This document shows, in pieces, positions 1 to 10,119 of a stretch of 61,386 nucleotides of DNA. Position numbers and translations under genes: made by a program. Source of the stretch: Gammaproteobacteria bacterium (GTDB lineage: Bacteria; Pseudomonadota; Gammaproteobacteria; Steroidobacterales; Steroidobacteraceae); NCBI GenBank assembly GCA_005878095.1, contig VBNH01000062.1, positions 1-61,386 on the forward strand, given 5' to 3'. How positions within the stretch are numbered: the first letter of the stretch is position 1; each line of letters starts with the position of its first letter. Below the pieces are notes generated by a model that searched no databases, was not told the DNA's origin, and saw only the letters and a program-made list of their open reading frames with translations.

Positions 1-198
1 ACCGACTACGGCTTCATCGGGCATCCGTTCCGCAAGGACTTTCCGCTCATCGGCAACGTCGAGGTGCAATACGACCCCGACAAGCAGCGCGTTGTGTACC
101 GGCCGGTGAGCATCACCCCCCGGGTGCTGGTGCCGAAGGTCATCCGCCATGACCACCGCTACGAGCCCGCACTCAAGGACCCGCAGGTGCCGCGCTGA
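1..198 (+). CDS. nuoC: NADH-quinone oxidoreductase subunit C, C-terminal fragment
   Basis: The window opens inside this gene, and the last 65 residues are visible in frame 1 before TGA at 196-198. The segment [18 protein letters not shown], followed by an E/V-rich strand and YRPV, is the conserved C-terminal part of the 30-kDa subunit of complex I, which sits in the peripheral arm next to NuoD and NuoB. The stop overlaps the nuoD start (TGATG), which fits translational coupling. The gene is separate from nuoD, unlike the nuoCD fusion of enterobacteria. It is truncated only by the window edge. Confidence 0.93.
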   Translation, partial: TDYGFIGHPFRKDFPLIGNVEVQYDPDKQRVVYRPVSITPRVLVPKVIRHDHRYEPALKDPQVPR

Positions 199-1466
199 TG
201 GCCGCCACAGAGTTTTCCGAGATTCGCAACTACACCATGAACTTCGGGCCGCAGCACCCGGCCGCCCACGGCGTGCTGCGGCTGGTGCTGGAGATGGACG
301 GCGAAGTGATCCAGAAGGCTGATCCACACATCGGTCTGCTGCATCGCGCCACCGAGAAGCTTGCGGAGTCGAAGCCCTTCAATCAGTCGATCGGCTACAT
401 GGACCGGCTCGACTACGTGTCGATGATGTGCAACGAGCACGCCTACGTACTCGCGATCGAGCGCCTGCTCGGCATCCAGCCGCCGGAACGCGCGCAGTAC
501 ATCCGCGTCATGTTCGATGAGATCACGCGCATCCTGAATCACCTCATGTGGCTCGGGGCTCACGGGCTGGACATCGGCGCCATGACGGTGTTCCTGCTGT
601 GTTTCAAGCAGCGCGAGGAGCTGATGGACGTCTACGAGGCGGTATCGGGCACGCGCATGCATGCCACCTACTACCGCCCCGGTGGCGTGCACCGCGATCT
701 GCCGGCTGCGATGCCGAAGTACCAGGCGTCCAGGTGGCGCTCGCAGAAGGAGGCCGCGCGCCTGAACGAGGCGCGCGCCGGCACCATGCTGGACTTCATC
801 CAGGCGTTCACCGAAGGCTTGCCGTCCGCCATCGACGACTACGAGACGCTGCTCACCGACAACCGTATCTGGAAGCAACGCACGGTCAACATCGGAGTGG
901 TGTCGCCCGAGCGCGCGCTGCAGCTGGGCTTCTCAGGCCCCATGCTGCGCGGCTCAGGCGTTGCCTGGGATCTGCGCAAGAAACAGCCCTACGAAGTGTA
1001 CGAGCGCATGGATTTCGATGTGCCGGTGGGCGTGAACGGCGACTGCTACGACCGCTACCTGGTGCGCGTCGAGGAGATGCGCCAGGCGAACCGCATCGTG
1101 CGTCAGTGCGTGGACTGGCTGCGCGCGCATCCCGGAGCGGTGATGATCGATGACCACAAGGTGCGTCCGCCCGCGCGCGAGCGCATGAAGGATGACATGG
1201 AGTCCCTCATCCATCACTTTAAGTTCTTCACGGAAGGCTATGAAGTACCGGAAGGAGAGACCTACGCAGCCGTGGAAGCTCCCAAGGGCGAGTTCGGCAT
1301 CTACCTGGTATCGGACGGCGCCAACAAGCCGTATCGGCTCAAGTGCCGGGCGCCGGGGTTCGCGCATCTGGCGGCGCTGGAGGAGATGTGCCGCGGCCAC
1401 ATGCTCGCCGACCTGGTGGCGGTGATCGGCTCGCAGGACATCGTGTTCGGGGAAATCGACCGTTGA
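198..1466 (+). CDS. nuoD: NADH-quinone oxidoreductase subunit D (49 kDa)
   Basis: This is the 422-residue 49-kDa subunit of complex I, which forms the quinone-binding cavity with NuoB at the base of the peripheral arm. The N-terminal motif [16 protein letters not shown] and the HIGLLHR segment are hallmarks of the family, and [10 protein letters not shown] plus the C-terminal DIVFGEIDR end are also typical. The ATG at 198 overlaps the nuoC stop. The stop at 1464-1466 overlaps the TTG start of nuoE. Length matches proteobacterial NuoD. The protein has no iron-sulfur cluster of its own. Confidence 0.97.
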   Translation: MAATEFSEIRNYTMNFGPQHPAAHGVLRLVLEMDGEVIQKADPHIGLLHRATEKLAESKPFNQSIGYMDRLDYVSMMCNEHAYVLAIERLLGIQPPERAQYIRVMFDEITRILNHLMWLGAHGLDIGAMTVFLLCFKQREELMDVYEAVSGTRMHATYYRPGGVHRDLPAAMPKYQASRWRSQKEAARLNEARAGTMLDFIQAFTEGLPSAIDDYETLLTDNRIWKQRTVNIGVVSPERALQLGFSGPMLRGSGVAWDLRKKQPYEVYERMDFDVPVGVNGDCYDRYLVRVEEMRQANRIVRQCVDWLRAHPGAVMIDDHKVRPPARERMKDDMESLIHHFKFFTEGYEVPEGETYAAVEAPKGEFGIYLVSDGANKPYRLKCRAPGFAHLAALEEMCRGHMLADLVAVIGSQDIVFGEIDR

Positions 1467-1999
1467 GCCACGAGCCTGACAACGGCGCGGCGCGCGCCAA
1501 CGGCCCCGACGGCAGGCCGCAGCTGTTGTCGGAGCACAGCCGCACGCAGATCGATCAGTGGGTCGCGAAGTTTCCGCCCGGGCGAGCGCGCTCGGCGTGC
1601 ATCGCGGCGCTGCGTGCGGCGCAGGAACAGAACCACGGCTTTCTCACCACGCCCCTCATGGATGCGGTGGCCGAGTACCTGCGGCTGCCGCCGATACAGG
1701 TGTACGAGGTCGCGGCCTTCTATTCGATGTTCGAGACCCGCCCCTGCGGCCGGCATCACGTCAGCATCTGCACCAACATCTCCTGCATGCTGAACGGCGC
1801 CGAGGAGCTGGTGGCGCACGCTGAGGCGAGGCTCGGCATCAAGTTGAACCAGAGTACCCCCGACGGGCGCATCTTCCTCAAGCGCGAGGAAGAATGTCTC
1901 GCGGCCTGTACCGGCGCGCCGATGATGATGGTGGATCACGTGTTCCATGAGCACCTCACGCCCGCGGCGCTCGACAGCATTCTGGATGCTCTGAAATGA
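1463..1999 (+). CDS. nuoE: NADH-quinone oxidoreductase subunit E (24 kDa, 2Fe-2S), TTG start
   Basis: This is the 24-kDa thioredoxin-like subunit carrying the 2Fe-2S cluster N1a in the NADH-dehydrogenase module. Ligands are visible as C103-x4-C108 (CTNISC) and C145-x3-C149 (CLAAC). The open frame continues upstream into nuoD, but no ATG or GTG lies near the conserved region. TTG at 1463 overlaps the nuoD stop (TTGA), giving 178 residues, close to the usual 160-180, so I chose it. The stop at 1997-1999 overlaps the nuoF ATG. Confidence 0.93.
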   Translation: MSHEPDNGAARANGPDGRPQLLSEHSRTQIDQWVAKFPPGRARSACIAALRAAQEQNHGFLTTPLMDAVAEYLRLPPIQVYEVAAFYSMFETRPCGRHHVSICTNISCMLNGAEELVAHAEARLGIKLNQSTPDGRIFLKREEECLAACTGAPMMMVDHVFHEHLTPAALDSILDALK

Positions 2000-3324
2000 G
2001 CGCGGCTGCAGGCACCTGGGTCGAGCGCATGAACCTGGCGGTGTTCGAGCCGCTGCACCTGGAGCGCTCGTGGACGCTCGCCACCTACCGCAGCATCGGC
2101 GGTTATGAGGTGTGGGAGCGGCTGCTGCGGGAGAAGCCGCCGCGCGAGCAGATCATCGATGCGGTGAAGGCTTCCGGGCTGCGCGGCCGCGGTGGCGCCG
2201 GCTTTCCCACCGGCACCAAGTGGAGCTTCATGCCGCGCAACTCGCCGGTGCAGAAATACCTGGTGTGCAATTCGGACGAGAGCGAGCCCGGCACCTGCCA
2301 CGACCGCGACATTCTGCGCTACAACCCGCACGCCCTCATCGAGGGCCTGGCAATCGCCGGCTACGCCACCAACTCCACGGTTGCCTACAACTACATTCGC
2401 GGCGAGTTTCTCGGCGAGCCGGTGCCGCGCTTCGAGGCGGCGCTCGCGGAAGCCTACGCGGCGGGACTGCTCGGCAGGAACGTGCAGGGGAGCGGCGTCG
2501 ACTTCGACCTGCACACCTTCATCGGCGCCGGCGCGTACATCTGCGGCGAGGAAACCGCGCTCCTCGACTCGCTCGAGGGCAAGCCCGGCAAGCCGCGCTT
2601 CAAGCCGCCGTTCCCGGCGAATTTCGGCCTGTACGGCGCGCCCACTACTGTCAACAACACGCTGAGCTTCGCCTCCGTGCCGACCATTCTGCGCAAGGGT
2701 CCGGCCTGGTTTGCTTCCCTCGGTCCGCCCAACTCCGGCGGCACGGTGATTTATTCGATCTCCGGGCACGTCGAGAAACCGCGCAACATCGAGTTGCCGC
2801 TCGGGGTGCCGTTTGCCGATCTGCTCGAGCTGTGCGGCGGGGTGCGGGGCGGGCGCAAGCTCAAGGCCGTGATTCCCGGCGGCGTCTCGGTGCCGGTGGT
2901 GCCCGGGGACATCATGCTCAAGACCAGGATGGACTACGACTCGGTGAAAGCCGCCGGCTCGGCGCTCGGCACCGGCGCGGCCATCGTCATGGACGAGACC
3001 ACCTGCATGGTGCGGGTGCTGGAGCGCATCTCGCGCTTCTACATGGCGGAGTCCTGCGGGCAGTGCACGCCGTGCCGCGAGGGCACGGGCTGGATGAACC
3101 GCGTGCTGAAGCGGGTGCTCACGGGCGCGGCGCGGCGCGAGGAGCTTACGCTGCTGCTGGACGTCGCGAACCGCATCGAGGGGCACACCATCTGCGCATT
3201 CGGCGACGCCTCGGCCTGGCCGGTGCAGAGCTTCCTCAAGCACTACCGGCACGAGTTCGAATACATGATCGATCACGGTGGCCGCAGCATCGTGAGCGAC
3301 TCTCTGGGGGCGCAGGCGGCGTAA
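1996..3324 (+). CDS. nuoF: NADH-quinone oxidoreductase subunit F (51 kDa, FMN and NADH binding)
   Basis: This 442-residue subunit oxidises NADH through FMN and passes electrons to the 4Fe-4S cluster N3. The glycine-rich loop [13 protein letters not shown] (about 64-76) forms the nucleotide/FMN site. The cluster ligands are C354, C357 and C360 in [14 protein letters not shown], with C400 in [23 protein letters not shown] is also family-typical. The ATG at 1996 overlaps the nuoE stop by four bases (ATGA). It precedes nuoG by a 10-bp gap. Confidence 0.97.
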   Translation: MSAAAGTWVERMNLAVFEPLHLERSWTLATYRSIGGYEVWERLLREKPPREQIIDAVKASGLRGRGGAGFPTGTKWSFMPRNSPVQKYLVCNSDESEPGTCHDRDILRYNPHALIEGLAIAGYATNSTVAYNYIRGEFLGEPVPRFEAALAEAYAAGLLGRNVQGSGVDFDLHTFIGAGAYICGEETALLDSLEGKPGKPRFKPPFPANFGLYGAPTTVNNTLSFASVPTILRKGPAWFASLGPPNSGGTVIYSISGHVEKPRNIELPLGVPFADLLELCGGVRGGRKLKAVIPGGVSVPVVPGDIMLKTRMDYDSVKAAGSALGTGAAIVMDETTCMVRVLERISRFYMAESCGQCTPCREGTGWMNRVLKRVLTGAARREELTLLLDVANRIEGHTICAFGDASAWPVQSFLKHYRHEFEYMIDHGGRSIVSDSLGAQAA

Positions 3325-3334
3325 GCGCCCGGAC

Positions 3335-5530
3335 ATGAGCATGGCGGATGACCTGGTCAATATCGAGATCGACGGCGTGCCGGTGAAGGCGCGCAAGGGC
3401 GAGATGCTCATACGCGTCACCGATGCGCACGGCGCCTATGTGCCGCGCTTCTGCTACCACGAGAAGCTCTCGGTCGCGGCCAACTGCCGCATGTGCCTGG
3501 TGGAGGTGGAGAAGGCGCCCAAGCCCCTGCCGGCCTGCGCTACCCCGGTGATGGAGGGCATGAAGGTCTTCACCAAGTCCGCGCGTGCCATCGGCGCGCA
3601 ACGCGCCACCATGGAATTCCTGCTCATCAATCACCCGCTCGACTGCCCGATCTGCGACCAGGGCGGGGAGTGCGAGCTGCAGGATCTGGCGGTCGGCTTC
3701 GGGCGCGACATATCCCGCTACCACGAGGGCAAGCGCTCGGTGCCGGACGAGAACTTGGGTCCGCTCATCGCCACCGACATGACGCGCTGCATCCACTGCA
3801 CGCGCTGCATCCGCTTCACCGAGGAGATCGCCGGCGTCCAGGAACTCGGCATGATCGGCCGCGGCGAGCACATGAAAGTGCGCACTTATATAGAGAGCAC
3901 GGTGAATCACGAGCTCTCCGGCAACGTCATCGACCTGTGCCCGGTGGGCGCGCTGGTGTCCAAGCCGTACCGCTTCAGCGCGCGCGCCTGGGAGATGAGC
4001 TCCACGCCCATGATTTCCCCGCACGATCCGGTGGGCACGAATCTCTTCGGCCATGTGCTGCGCGGCAAGCTGATGCGGGTCGTGCCGCGCGAGAACGAGG
4101 CGATCAACGAGACCTGGATCGCCGACCGTGACCGCTTCAGCTACGAGGGCGTCTACAGCCCCGATCGCTTGGCGCAGCCGCTGCTGCGGCGCGCGCAAAC
4201 CTGGGTCGAGACCGACTGGGAGAGCGCGCTCAGGCAGGCCGCGCAGGGGCTGCGCGCACGCGCCCCGGACCTCGGTGTCCTGGCGAGCAGCTCGAGCACG
4301 CTCGAAGAGCTGTACCTGGCGGGGCGCATCGCGCGCGGACTGAACAGTCACAATGTCGATCACCGCCTGCGGCAGCTCGATTTCCGCGACCAGCAGGCGG
4401 ATCCGGTGTTTCCGGGACTGGGCATGCGCATCGCCGAGGTCGATTCGCTGGATGCGCTGCTGGTGATCGGGGCGAACCTGCGTCGCGAGGTGCCGATTCT
4501 CGCGCATCGGGTGCGCAAGGCGGCCCTGCGCGGCGCACAGGTGGCGATGCTGAACCCGGCGCGGTTCCCGTATCTGTTCCCGGTGAAGGCGTACCTGACC
4601 TGCGCGCCGGCCGATCTCGTGGCGGATCTCGCTGCGGTCGTGGCCGCGGCGGCCGCCGCGGCGGGTAAGCCCGTGCCCCGGCAGCTCGGCGGCGCGGTGG
4701 GCGCGGCGCGCGTGAACCACGCGCATCGTGCGGCCGCGCAGGTGCTGCTCGGCGGAGGAAAGCGCGCGGTGTGGCTCGGTGCTCTGGCGGCGCGCCACGC
4801 AGCGTTCGCGGACCTGCGCGCGCTGGCTGCGGCGCTGGCGCAGATCACCGGCGCGTCCCTGGGGCGGCTCGCCGAAGGCGGCAACGCTGCGGGCGCCTAT
4901 CTCGCCGGGGCGATCCCGCATCGCGAAGCGGGCGGCAAGACGGTGGCGCAGGCGGGCCGCAACGCGCGCGACATGCTGGAGAGCCCGCTGCGGGCCTACC
5001 TGCTGCTCGGCGGTCTGGAACCCTCGATCGATGCCCTCGCTCCCCAGAGCCTGCGCACCCTCGCCAGAGCCGAGTTCGTGGTCGCGGCGACCCCGTTCGC
5101 CAGCGAGGAGGTGAAGCGCGTCGCGCACCTGTTGCTGCCGATGGGGACCTTCGCCGAGACCTCCGGCACGTACGTGAACTGCGAGGGGTTGTGGCAGAGC
5201 CAGAGCGGGGCGGCGGTGCCGGTGGGCGAGGCGCGTCCGGGCTGGAAGGTGCTGCGGGTACTCGGCAACCTGCTCGGCCTCGGGGGCTTCGACTACCAGT
5301 CCTCCGAGGATGTCCTGCGTGAGGTGCGCGAGGCGTGCGCCGGGCTGAGGCCCGCGGGCTACCAGGGCACTCACGCGGTGCCGGAGGCCGATGAGGCCGG
5401 CGCGGCGGAGGGCGCGGCGGACGGCGCGGCGCTGGTGGATGTGCCGATGTACCAGACCGATGCGCTGCTGCGCCGCGCGCCTTCGCTGCAGAGAACCCGT
5501 GAAGGCCGCACGCCGGCCGTGACGTACTGA
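3335..5530 (+). CDS. nuoG: NADH-quinone oxidoreductase subunit G (75 kDa)
   Basis: This is the large iron-sulfur subunit of the peripheral arm, 731 residues. The N-terminal ferredoxin-like domain has 2Fe-2S ligands C40, C51, C54 and C68. The next cluster uses H100, C104, C107 and C113 (HPLDCPICDQGGEC). A 4Fe-4S set follows at C152, C155 and C158 with a later CPVGAL cysteine. The region just after CPVGAL has no CxxCxxxC set, so the extra N7 cluster of E. coli NuoG appears to be absent, as in mitochondrial-type subunits. The molybdopterin-oxidoreductase-like C-terminal half is retained. ATGs at 3335 and 3341 are both possible starts. Confidence 0.95.
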   Translation: MSMADDLVNIEIDGVPVKARKGEMLIRVTDAHGAYVPRFCYHEKLSVAANCRMCLVEVEKAPKPLPACATPVMEGMKVFTKSARAIGAQRATMEFLLINHPLDCPICDQGGECELQDLAVGFGRDISRYHEGKRSVPDENLGPLIATDMTRCIHCTRCIRFTEEIAGVQELGMIGRGEHMKVRTYIESTVNHELSGNVIDLCPVGALVSKPYRFSARAWEMSSTPMISPHDPVGTNLFGHVLRGKLMRVVPRENEAINETWIADRDRFSYEGVYSPDRLAQPLLRRAQTWVETDWESALRQAAQGLRARAPDLGVLASSSSTLEELYLAGRIARGLNSHNVDHRLRQLDFRDQQADPVFPGLGMRIAEVDSLDALLVIGANLRREVPILAHRVRKAALRGAQVAMLNPARFPYLFPVKAYLTCAPADLVADLAAVVAAAAAAAGKPVPRQLGGAVGAARVNHAHRAAAQVLLGGGKRAVWLGALAARHAAFADLRALAAALAQITGASLGRLAEGGNAAGAYLAGAIPHREAGGKTVAQAGRNARDMLESPLRAYLLLGGLEPSIDALAPQSLRTLARAEFVVAATPFASEEVKRVAHLLLPMGTFAETSGTYVNCEGLWQSQSGAAVPVGEARPGWKVLRVLGNLLGLGGFDYQSSEDVLREVREACAGLRPAGYQGTHAVPEADEAGAAEGAADGAALVDVPMYQTDALLRRAPSLQRTREGRTPAVTY

Positions 5531-5551
5531 ACGCTAAGGCGGATAGCGCAC

Positions 5552-6628
5552 GTGCTCGAGACCCTCGCAACTACCTGGCTGTCACTGCCGGACTACGCAC
5601 GCTCCACGGTGTGGACACTGGTGATCACGGTGGGGCTGATCATCTGCGTGGCGCTGCTGACCTTGTGGGAGCGCAAGGTCATCGGCTGGATGCAGCTGCG
5701 CCGCGGACCGAACCGCGTGCGCCTCTTCGGCCTGCTGCCCGGGGTGGGCCAGCCGTTCGCCGACGTGTTCAAGCTCCTCATGAAGGAAGTGGTGGTCCCG
5801 GCGAAATCCAACGGATTCCTGTTCCGGCTCGCGCCCCTGATCGCGCTCGTCCCGGCGCTCGCGGCCTGGGCGGTGATTCCGCTGTCGCCAACGGTGGTGG
5901 TGTCCAAGGCCGACGCGGGTCTGCTGTACCTGCTGTCGCTCACCTCGATGGGTGTGTACGGAGTCATCGTCGCCGGCTGGGCGGCGAACTCCAAATACGC
6001 GTTCCTCGGCGCCATGCGCTCCGCGGCGCAGATGGTGGCCTATGAGATCGCCATGGGCTTTGCGCTGGTCGGCGTGCTCATGGCCACCGGCAGCATGAAT
6101 CTCGGCACCATCGTGCGCACCCAGGAGGGCGGGGGCCTGTCCTGGAACTGGTTCTGGCTGTTTCCGCTGTTGATGGTGTACTTCATCTCCGGCGTCGCGG
6201 AAACCAACCGTGCGCCGTTCGACGTGGCCGAGGGCGAATCCGAGATCGTCGCCGGCTTCCACGTCGAATACTCCGGCATCGCGTTCGCGCTGTTCTTCCT
6301 GGCCGAATACGCCAACATGATCCTGATCTCGACCCTGACCGCGGTGCTCTTCTTCGGCGGCTGGGAGGGACCCTTCCAGGGCTATTCATGGCTCGGACTG
6401 GGTGACACCTTCCTCGGACAGCCGAGTTTCCTGTGGCTGTTCCTCAAGGCGTTCTGCCTGGTGTTCCTGTTCCTGTGGTTCCGGGCGACCTTCCCGCGCT
6501 ACCGCTACGACCAGATCATGCGCCTGGGATGGAAGGCGCTGATCCCGGTGACCCTGGTGTGGATCGGCGTGGAGATGCTGCTGGCCGTGTACCGCATCGG
6601 GCCCTGGTCGCGCGCCTGGTACCACTGA
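5552..6628 (+). CDS. nuoH: NADH-quinone oxidoreductase subunit H (membrane, quinone site)
   Basis: This is the 358-residue membrane subunit that joins the two arms of complex I and helps form the quinone chamber. It has about eight hydrophobic segments. Family motifs include [19 protein letters not shown] near residues 31-49, [18 protein letters not shown] in the acidic loop, and [15 protein letters not shown] near the C-terminus. The start is GTG at 5552 (GTG CTC GAG), 21 bp after nuoG. No ATG fits the conserved N-terminus. Confidence 0.96.
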   Translation: MLETLATTWLSLPDYARSTVWTLVITVGLIICVALLTLWERKVIGWMQLRRGPNRVRLFGLLPGVGQPFADVFKLLMKEVVVPAKSNGFLFRLAPLIALVPALAAWAVIPLSPTVVVSKADAGLLYLLSLTSMGVYGVIVAGWAANSKYAFLGAMRSAAQMVAYEIAMGFALVGVLMATGSMNLGTIVRTQEGGGLSWNWFWLFPLLMVYFISGVAETNRAPFDVAEGESEIVAGFHVEYSGIAFALFFLAEYANMILISTLTAVLFFGGWEGPFQGYSWLGLGDTFLGQPSFLWLFLKAFCLVFLFLWFRATFPRYRYDQIMRLGWKALIPVTLVWIGVEMLLAVYRIGPWSRAWYH

Positions 6629-6640
6629 CGGGACGCATCG

Positions 6641-7123
6641 ATGGCTGTGAATCCGCTCAAGACCTTCCTGCTGCCCGAGCTCCTCAAGGGGCTCATGGTC
6701 ACGGCCCGCACTCTCTTCAGCCGCAAGTACACCCTCAACTATCCGGAAGAGAAGACCCCGCAGTCACCGCGCTTTCGCGGCCTGCACGCGCTGCGCCGTT
6801 ATCCGAACGGCCAGGAGCGCTGCATCGCCTGCAAGCTGTGCGAGGCGGTGTGCCCGGCGGTGTGCATCACCATCGACTCGGAGGTGGCAGCGGACGGCAC
6901 GCGACGCACCACGCGCTATGACATCGATCTGTTCAAGTGCATCTACTGTGGCTTCTGCGAGGAGGCCTGCCCGGTGGATGCCATCGTGCTCACCCGCATT
7001 CTCGAATACCACATGGAGCGGCGCGGCGAGAACATCATGAGCAAGGACAAGCTGCTCGCGGTCGGTGAACGCTACGAGGCGATGATCGCCGCCGACCGGG
7101 CGGCGGACGCGCCCTACCGATGA
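6641..7123 (+). CDS. nuoI: NADH-quinone oxidoreductase subunit I (two 4Fe-4S)
   Basis: This is the 160-residue ferredoxin-like subunit that carries clusters N6a and N6b, bridging NuoG to NuoB in the electron wire. Two complete CxxCxxCxxxCP motifs are visible: C61, C64, C67, C71 ([12 protein letters not shown]) and C100, C103, C106, C110 ([12 protein letters not shown]). The N-terminal amphipathic segment with [13 protein letters not shown] is typical. It lies 12 bp after nuoH and 37 bp before nuoJ. Confidence 0.96.
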   Translation: MAVNPLKTFLLPELLKGLMVTARTLFSRKYTLNYPEEKTPQSPRFRGLHALRRYPNGQERCIACKLCEAVCPAVCITIDSEVAADGTRRTTRYDIDLFKCIYCGFCEEACPVDAIVLTRILEYHMERRGENIMSKDKLLAVGERYEAMIAADRAADAPYR

Positions 7124-7160
7124 GCACGCGCGTCAGCCCTCGCGCCGCCAGCGGCCGCCC

Positions 7161-7766
7161 ATGCTGATCGAGGCGCTGTTCTATGTGTTCGGCGCCATTC
7201 TCATCGCCGCGGCGCTCGGCGTGATCAGCGCGCGCAACCCGGTGTACTCGGCCCTGGCACTGGTCATGTGCTTCCTCACCTCGGCGGCCATCTGGCTGCT
7301 GCTGGAGGCGGAGTTCCTCGCCGTGGTGCTGGTGCTGGTATACGTCGGCGCGGTCATGGTGCTGTTCCTGTTCGTCGTCATGATGCTCGACGTCAACCTG
7401 GCGGAGCTGCGTCAGGGATTCACCCGCTTTGCCTGGCTCGGCTGGCTCACAGCCCTGGCGGTGATCGTCGAGATCGTGGGGGTGGTGTGGGCGCGCGGCG
7501 GACTCGGCATCGACGCCGGCCGCGGCGCCACGCCCACGGCGCCGACCTACAGCAACACGCTCGAGCTCGGGCGCGTGCTGTATACCCGGTACGCGTACCC
7601 GTTCGAGCTTGCCGCCATGCTGCTGCTGGTGGCGATCGTGGCCGCCATCACGCTCACCATGCGCCGCCGCACGGGCCTGAAGCAGCAGGACATCAGCCGC
7701 CAGGTGGCGGTGCGGCGTGCCGACCGGCTGCGCATCGTGAAAATGCCCGCGGAGAAGCGCTCATGA
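7161..7766 (+). CDS. nuoJ: NADH-quinone oxidoreductase subunit J
   Basis: This is a 201-residue membrane subunit of complex I with five predicted hydrophobic segments. The N-terminal pattern with [13 protein letters not shown] and the [18 protein letters not shown] helix, which contains the pi-bulge region, are characteristic of NuoJ/ND6. The C-terminal tail after the last helix is basic ([11 protein letters not shown]). The stop overlaps the nuoK ATG (ATGA). NuoJ takes part in proton-path gating near the quinone site, as known for the family. Confidence 0.95.
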   Translation: MLIEALFYVFGAILIAAALGVISARNPVYSALALVMCFLTSAAIWLLLEAEFLAVVLVLVYVGAVMVLFLFVVMMLDVNLAELRQGFTRFAWLGWLTALAVIVEIVGVVWARGGLGIDAGRGATPTAPTYSNTLELGRVLYTRYAYPFELAAMLLLVAIVAAITLTMRRRTGLKQQDISRQVAVRRADRLRIVKMPAEKRS

Positions 7767-8068
7767 TCACGCTGGCGCAGCTGCTGACGCTGTCGGGGAT
7801 CCTGTTCTCGCTTGCCATTGCCGGCGTTTTCCTGAACCGCAAGAACGTCATCCTGCTGCTGATGTGCGTGGAGCTGCTGCTGCTCGCCGCGAACTTCAAC
7901 TTCATCGCGTTCTCGCGCTATCTCTCGGACATCAACGGACAGGTGTTCGTGTTCTTCATCCTCACCGTGGCCGCGGCCGAGTCGGCGATCGGACTCGCCA
8001 TCCTGGTGGTGCTGTTCAGGGAACGTGGCAGCATCAACGTCGAAGACCTGAACACGCTGAAAGGCTGA
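7763..8068 (+). CDS. nuoK: NADH-quinone oxidoreductase subunit K
   Basis: This is the 101-residue three-helix subunit (ND4L type). The conserved sequence [20 protein letters not shown] carries the membrane glutamate of helix 2, and a second glutamate is present in [13 protein letters not shown] of helix 3. The frame is open far upstream, but ATG at 7763, overlapping the nuoJ stop by four bases, gives the exact family length. The gene ends two bases before the GTG start of nuoL. Confidence 0.95.
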   Translation: MITLAQLLTLSGILFSLAIAGVFLNRKNVILLLMCVELLLLAANFNFIAFSRYLSDINGQVFVFFILTVAAAESAIGLAILVVLFRERGSINVEDLNTLKG

Positions 8069-8069
8069 A

Positions 8070-10103
8070 GTGCCCGCGATGAACCCCACCGTGCTGATCG
8101 CCGTGCCGCTGCTGCCGCTGCTGGCCGCCGTCATCGCAGGCCTGGGCGGGCGTCTCATCGGGCGCGCCGGCGCGCACACCGTCACCTGTGCGGCGGTGGC
8201 GATCTCCTGCGGGCTGTCGCTCCTGGTGCTGAAGCAGATCTACTGGGACGGCGTGCCGGCCTACGACGCGCCGGTGTACACCTGGCTCATAAGCGATGGC
8301 ATGCATATGGAGGTCGGCTTCCTCATCGACCGGCTCACCGCGCTGATGATGGCGGTAGTCACGTTCGTGTCGCTGTGCGTGCACGTCTACACCATCGGCT
8401 ACATGAGCGATGACCCCGGCTACACGCGCTTCTTCAGCTACATCTCGCTGTTCACCTTCTCCATGCTCATGCTGGTCATGGCGAACAATTTCATGCAGCT
8501 GTTCTTCGGCTGGGAAGCGGTGGGGCTGGTATCGTATCTGCTGATCGGCTTCTGGTACACGCGCCCGAGCGCGATCTTCGCCAATCTCAAGGCCTTCATC
8601 GTCAATCGCATCGGCGACTTCGGCTTCGTGCTGGGGATTGCCGGTATCGCCTACTTCACCGACTCGCTCGCGTATCGTGACGCGTTCGCCGCGGCCCCGC
8701 AGATCGCGCACGCGCTCATTCCCATGAGCTCCACTTCCGCCGCCGGGGCGCTGACGCTGATCTGCGTGTGCCTGTTCATCGGCGCCATGGGCAAGTCGGC
8801 GCAGGTGCCGCTGCACGTATGGCTGCCCGACTCGATGGAGGGTCCGACACCCATCTCGGCGCTCATCCATGCCGCCACCATGGTGACGGCCGGGATCTTC
8901 ATGGTGGCGCGCATGTCGCCGCTGTTCGAATACTCCGATGCCGCGCTGTCGTTCGTGCTGGTGATCGGCGCCACCACTGCGTTCTTCATGGGCCTGCTCG
9001 GGGTGGTCAACAACGACATCAAGCGGGTGATCGCCTACTCGACGCTCTCGCAGCTGGGATACATGACCGTGGCGCTGGGCGTCTCCGCCTACGGCGCGGC
9101 CATCTTTCACCTGATGACCCATGCGTTCTTCAAGGCGCTGCTGTTCCTCGCCGCCGGCTCGGTCATCATCGCCCTGCACCACGAGCAGGACATGCGCCGC
9201 ATGGGCGGGCTGGCGAAGTACATGCCCATCACGGCCGTGACCTGCTGGATCGGCGCGCTGGCGCTCGTCGGCACGCCGTTGTTCTCCGGCTTCTACTCCA
9301 AGGACGCGATCATCGAGGCGGTCGGCCAGTCGCACCGCTGGGGCGCTGCTTACGCCTACTGGTGCGTGCTGTGCGGCGTGTTCGTGACCGCGTTGTATAC
9401 CTTCCGCATGCTGTTTCTGACGTTTCACGGGCCGGAGCGTTTCCGCGCGGCGGCCGGCCCTCACGCCTCGCACGACGGCGGCCCCGCGGCTGATGGGCGC
9501 GCGCAGGGCGGCCACGGCGGCACCCCCCGCGAGAGTCCGGTGGTGGTGACGGGCCCTCTCATCGCACTCGCCATCCCGTCAACGCTCATCGGCGCCGTCA
9601 CCGTGGGTCCGGTGCTGTTCGGCGACTACTTCGGGCCTTCGATCTTCGTGCTCACCCGGAACAACGTCATCGGCACGCTCGCCGCCGACTTCGGCGGCCC
9701 GCTGCAATTCGCACTGCACGGCCTGGCGGCGCCACCTTTCTGGCTCGCGCTCACCGGGGCACTCACGGCCTGGGCCTGCTTCCTGTGGCGGCCGATGTGG
9801 GCGGACACGGCGGTACGTAGCTTCGGCTGGCTGTACCGCACGCTCACGCACAAGTACTACTTCGACTGGTTCAACGAGCGCATTCTCGCCGCGCTCACGC
9901 GCCTCATCGGCGTGGGCCTGTGGAGGGGGGGCGATGAGGTGCTGATCGACGGCGCGATGGTCAACGGCAGCGCGGCTACCGTCGGCTGGGCCGGGAGCCT
10001 GCTGCGACGCGTGCAGAGCGGTTACCTCTACTCGTACGCCTTCTGGATGATGATCGGCCTGGCGGTGCTGCTCGGCTGGTTCCTGGCGCACGCCCGCTAC
10101 TGA
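8070..10103 (+). CDS. nuoL: NADH-quinone oxidoreductase subunit L (antiporter-like)
   Basis: This is the distal antiporter-like proton-pumping subunit, 677 residues with many transmembrane helices and the C-terminal long lateral-helix region. Recognisable motifs include FFGWEAVGLVSYLLIGFW, GKSAQVPLHVWLPDSMEGPT, which carries the essential lysine, and IHAATMVTAGIFMVAR. A hydrophilic Gly/His/Pro-rich loop follows helix 13 (about residues 457-490), common in proteobacterial NuoL. The start is GTG at 8070 or ATG at 8079, three codons later. Both fit. Confidence 0.95.
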   Translation: MPAMNPTVLIAVPLLPLLAAVIAGLGGRLIGRAGAHTVTCAAVAISCGLSLLVLKQIYWDGVPAYDAPVYTWLISDGMHMEVGFLIDRLTALMMAVVTFVSLCVHVYTIGYMSDDPGYTRFFSYISLFTFSMLMLVMANNFMQLFFGWEAVGLVSYLLIGFWYTRPSAIFANLKAFIVNRIGDFGFVLGIAGIAYFTDSLAYRDAFAAAPQIAHALIPMSSTSAAGALTLICVCLFIGAMGKSAQVPLHVWLPDSMEGPTPISALIHAATMVTAGIFMVARMSPLFEYSDAALSFVLVIGATTAFFMGLLGVVNNDIKRVIAYSTLSQLGYMTVALGVSAYGAAIFHLMTHAFFKALLFLAAGSVIIALHHEQDMRRMGGLAKYMPITAVTCWIGALALVGTPLFSGFYSKDAIIEAVGQSHRWGAAYAYWCVLCGVFVTALYTFRMLFLTFHGPERFRAAAGPHASHDGGPAADGRAQGGHGGTPRESPVVVTGPLIALAIPSTLIGAVTVGPVLFGDYFGPSIFVLTRNNVIGTLAADFGGPLQFALHGLAAPPFWLALTGALTAWACFLWRPMWADTAVRSFGWLYRTLTHKYYFDWFNERILAALTRLIGVGLWRGGDEVLIDGAMVNGSAATVGWAGSLLRRVQSGYLYSYAFWMMIGLAVLLGWFLAHARY

Positions 10104-10119
10104 AGCGCAGCAGGACGCG

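Noticed and set aside
1936-3420. Long minus-strand open frames opposite nuoF, nuoG and other GC-rich genes
   Set aside because: They mirror the codon structure of strong plus-strand genes, are rich in Arg, His and Gln, and have no domain motifs.
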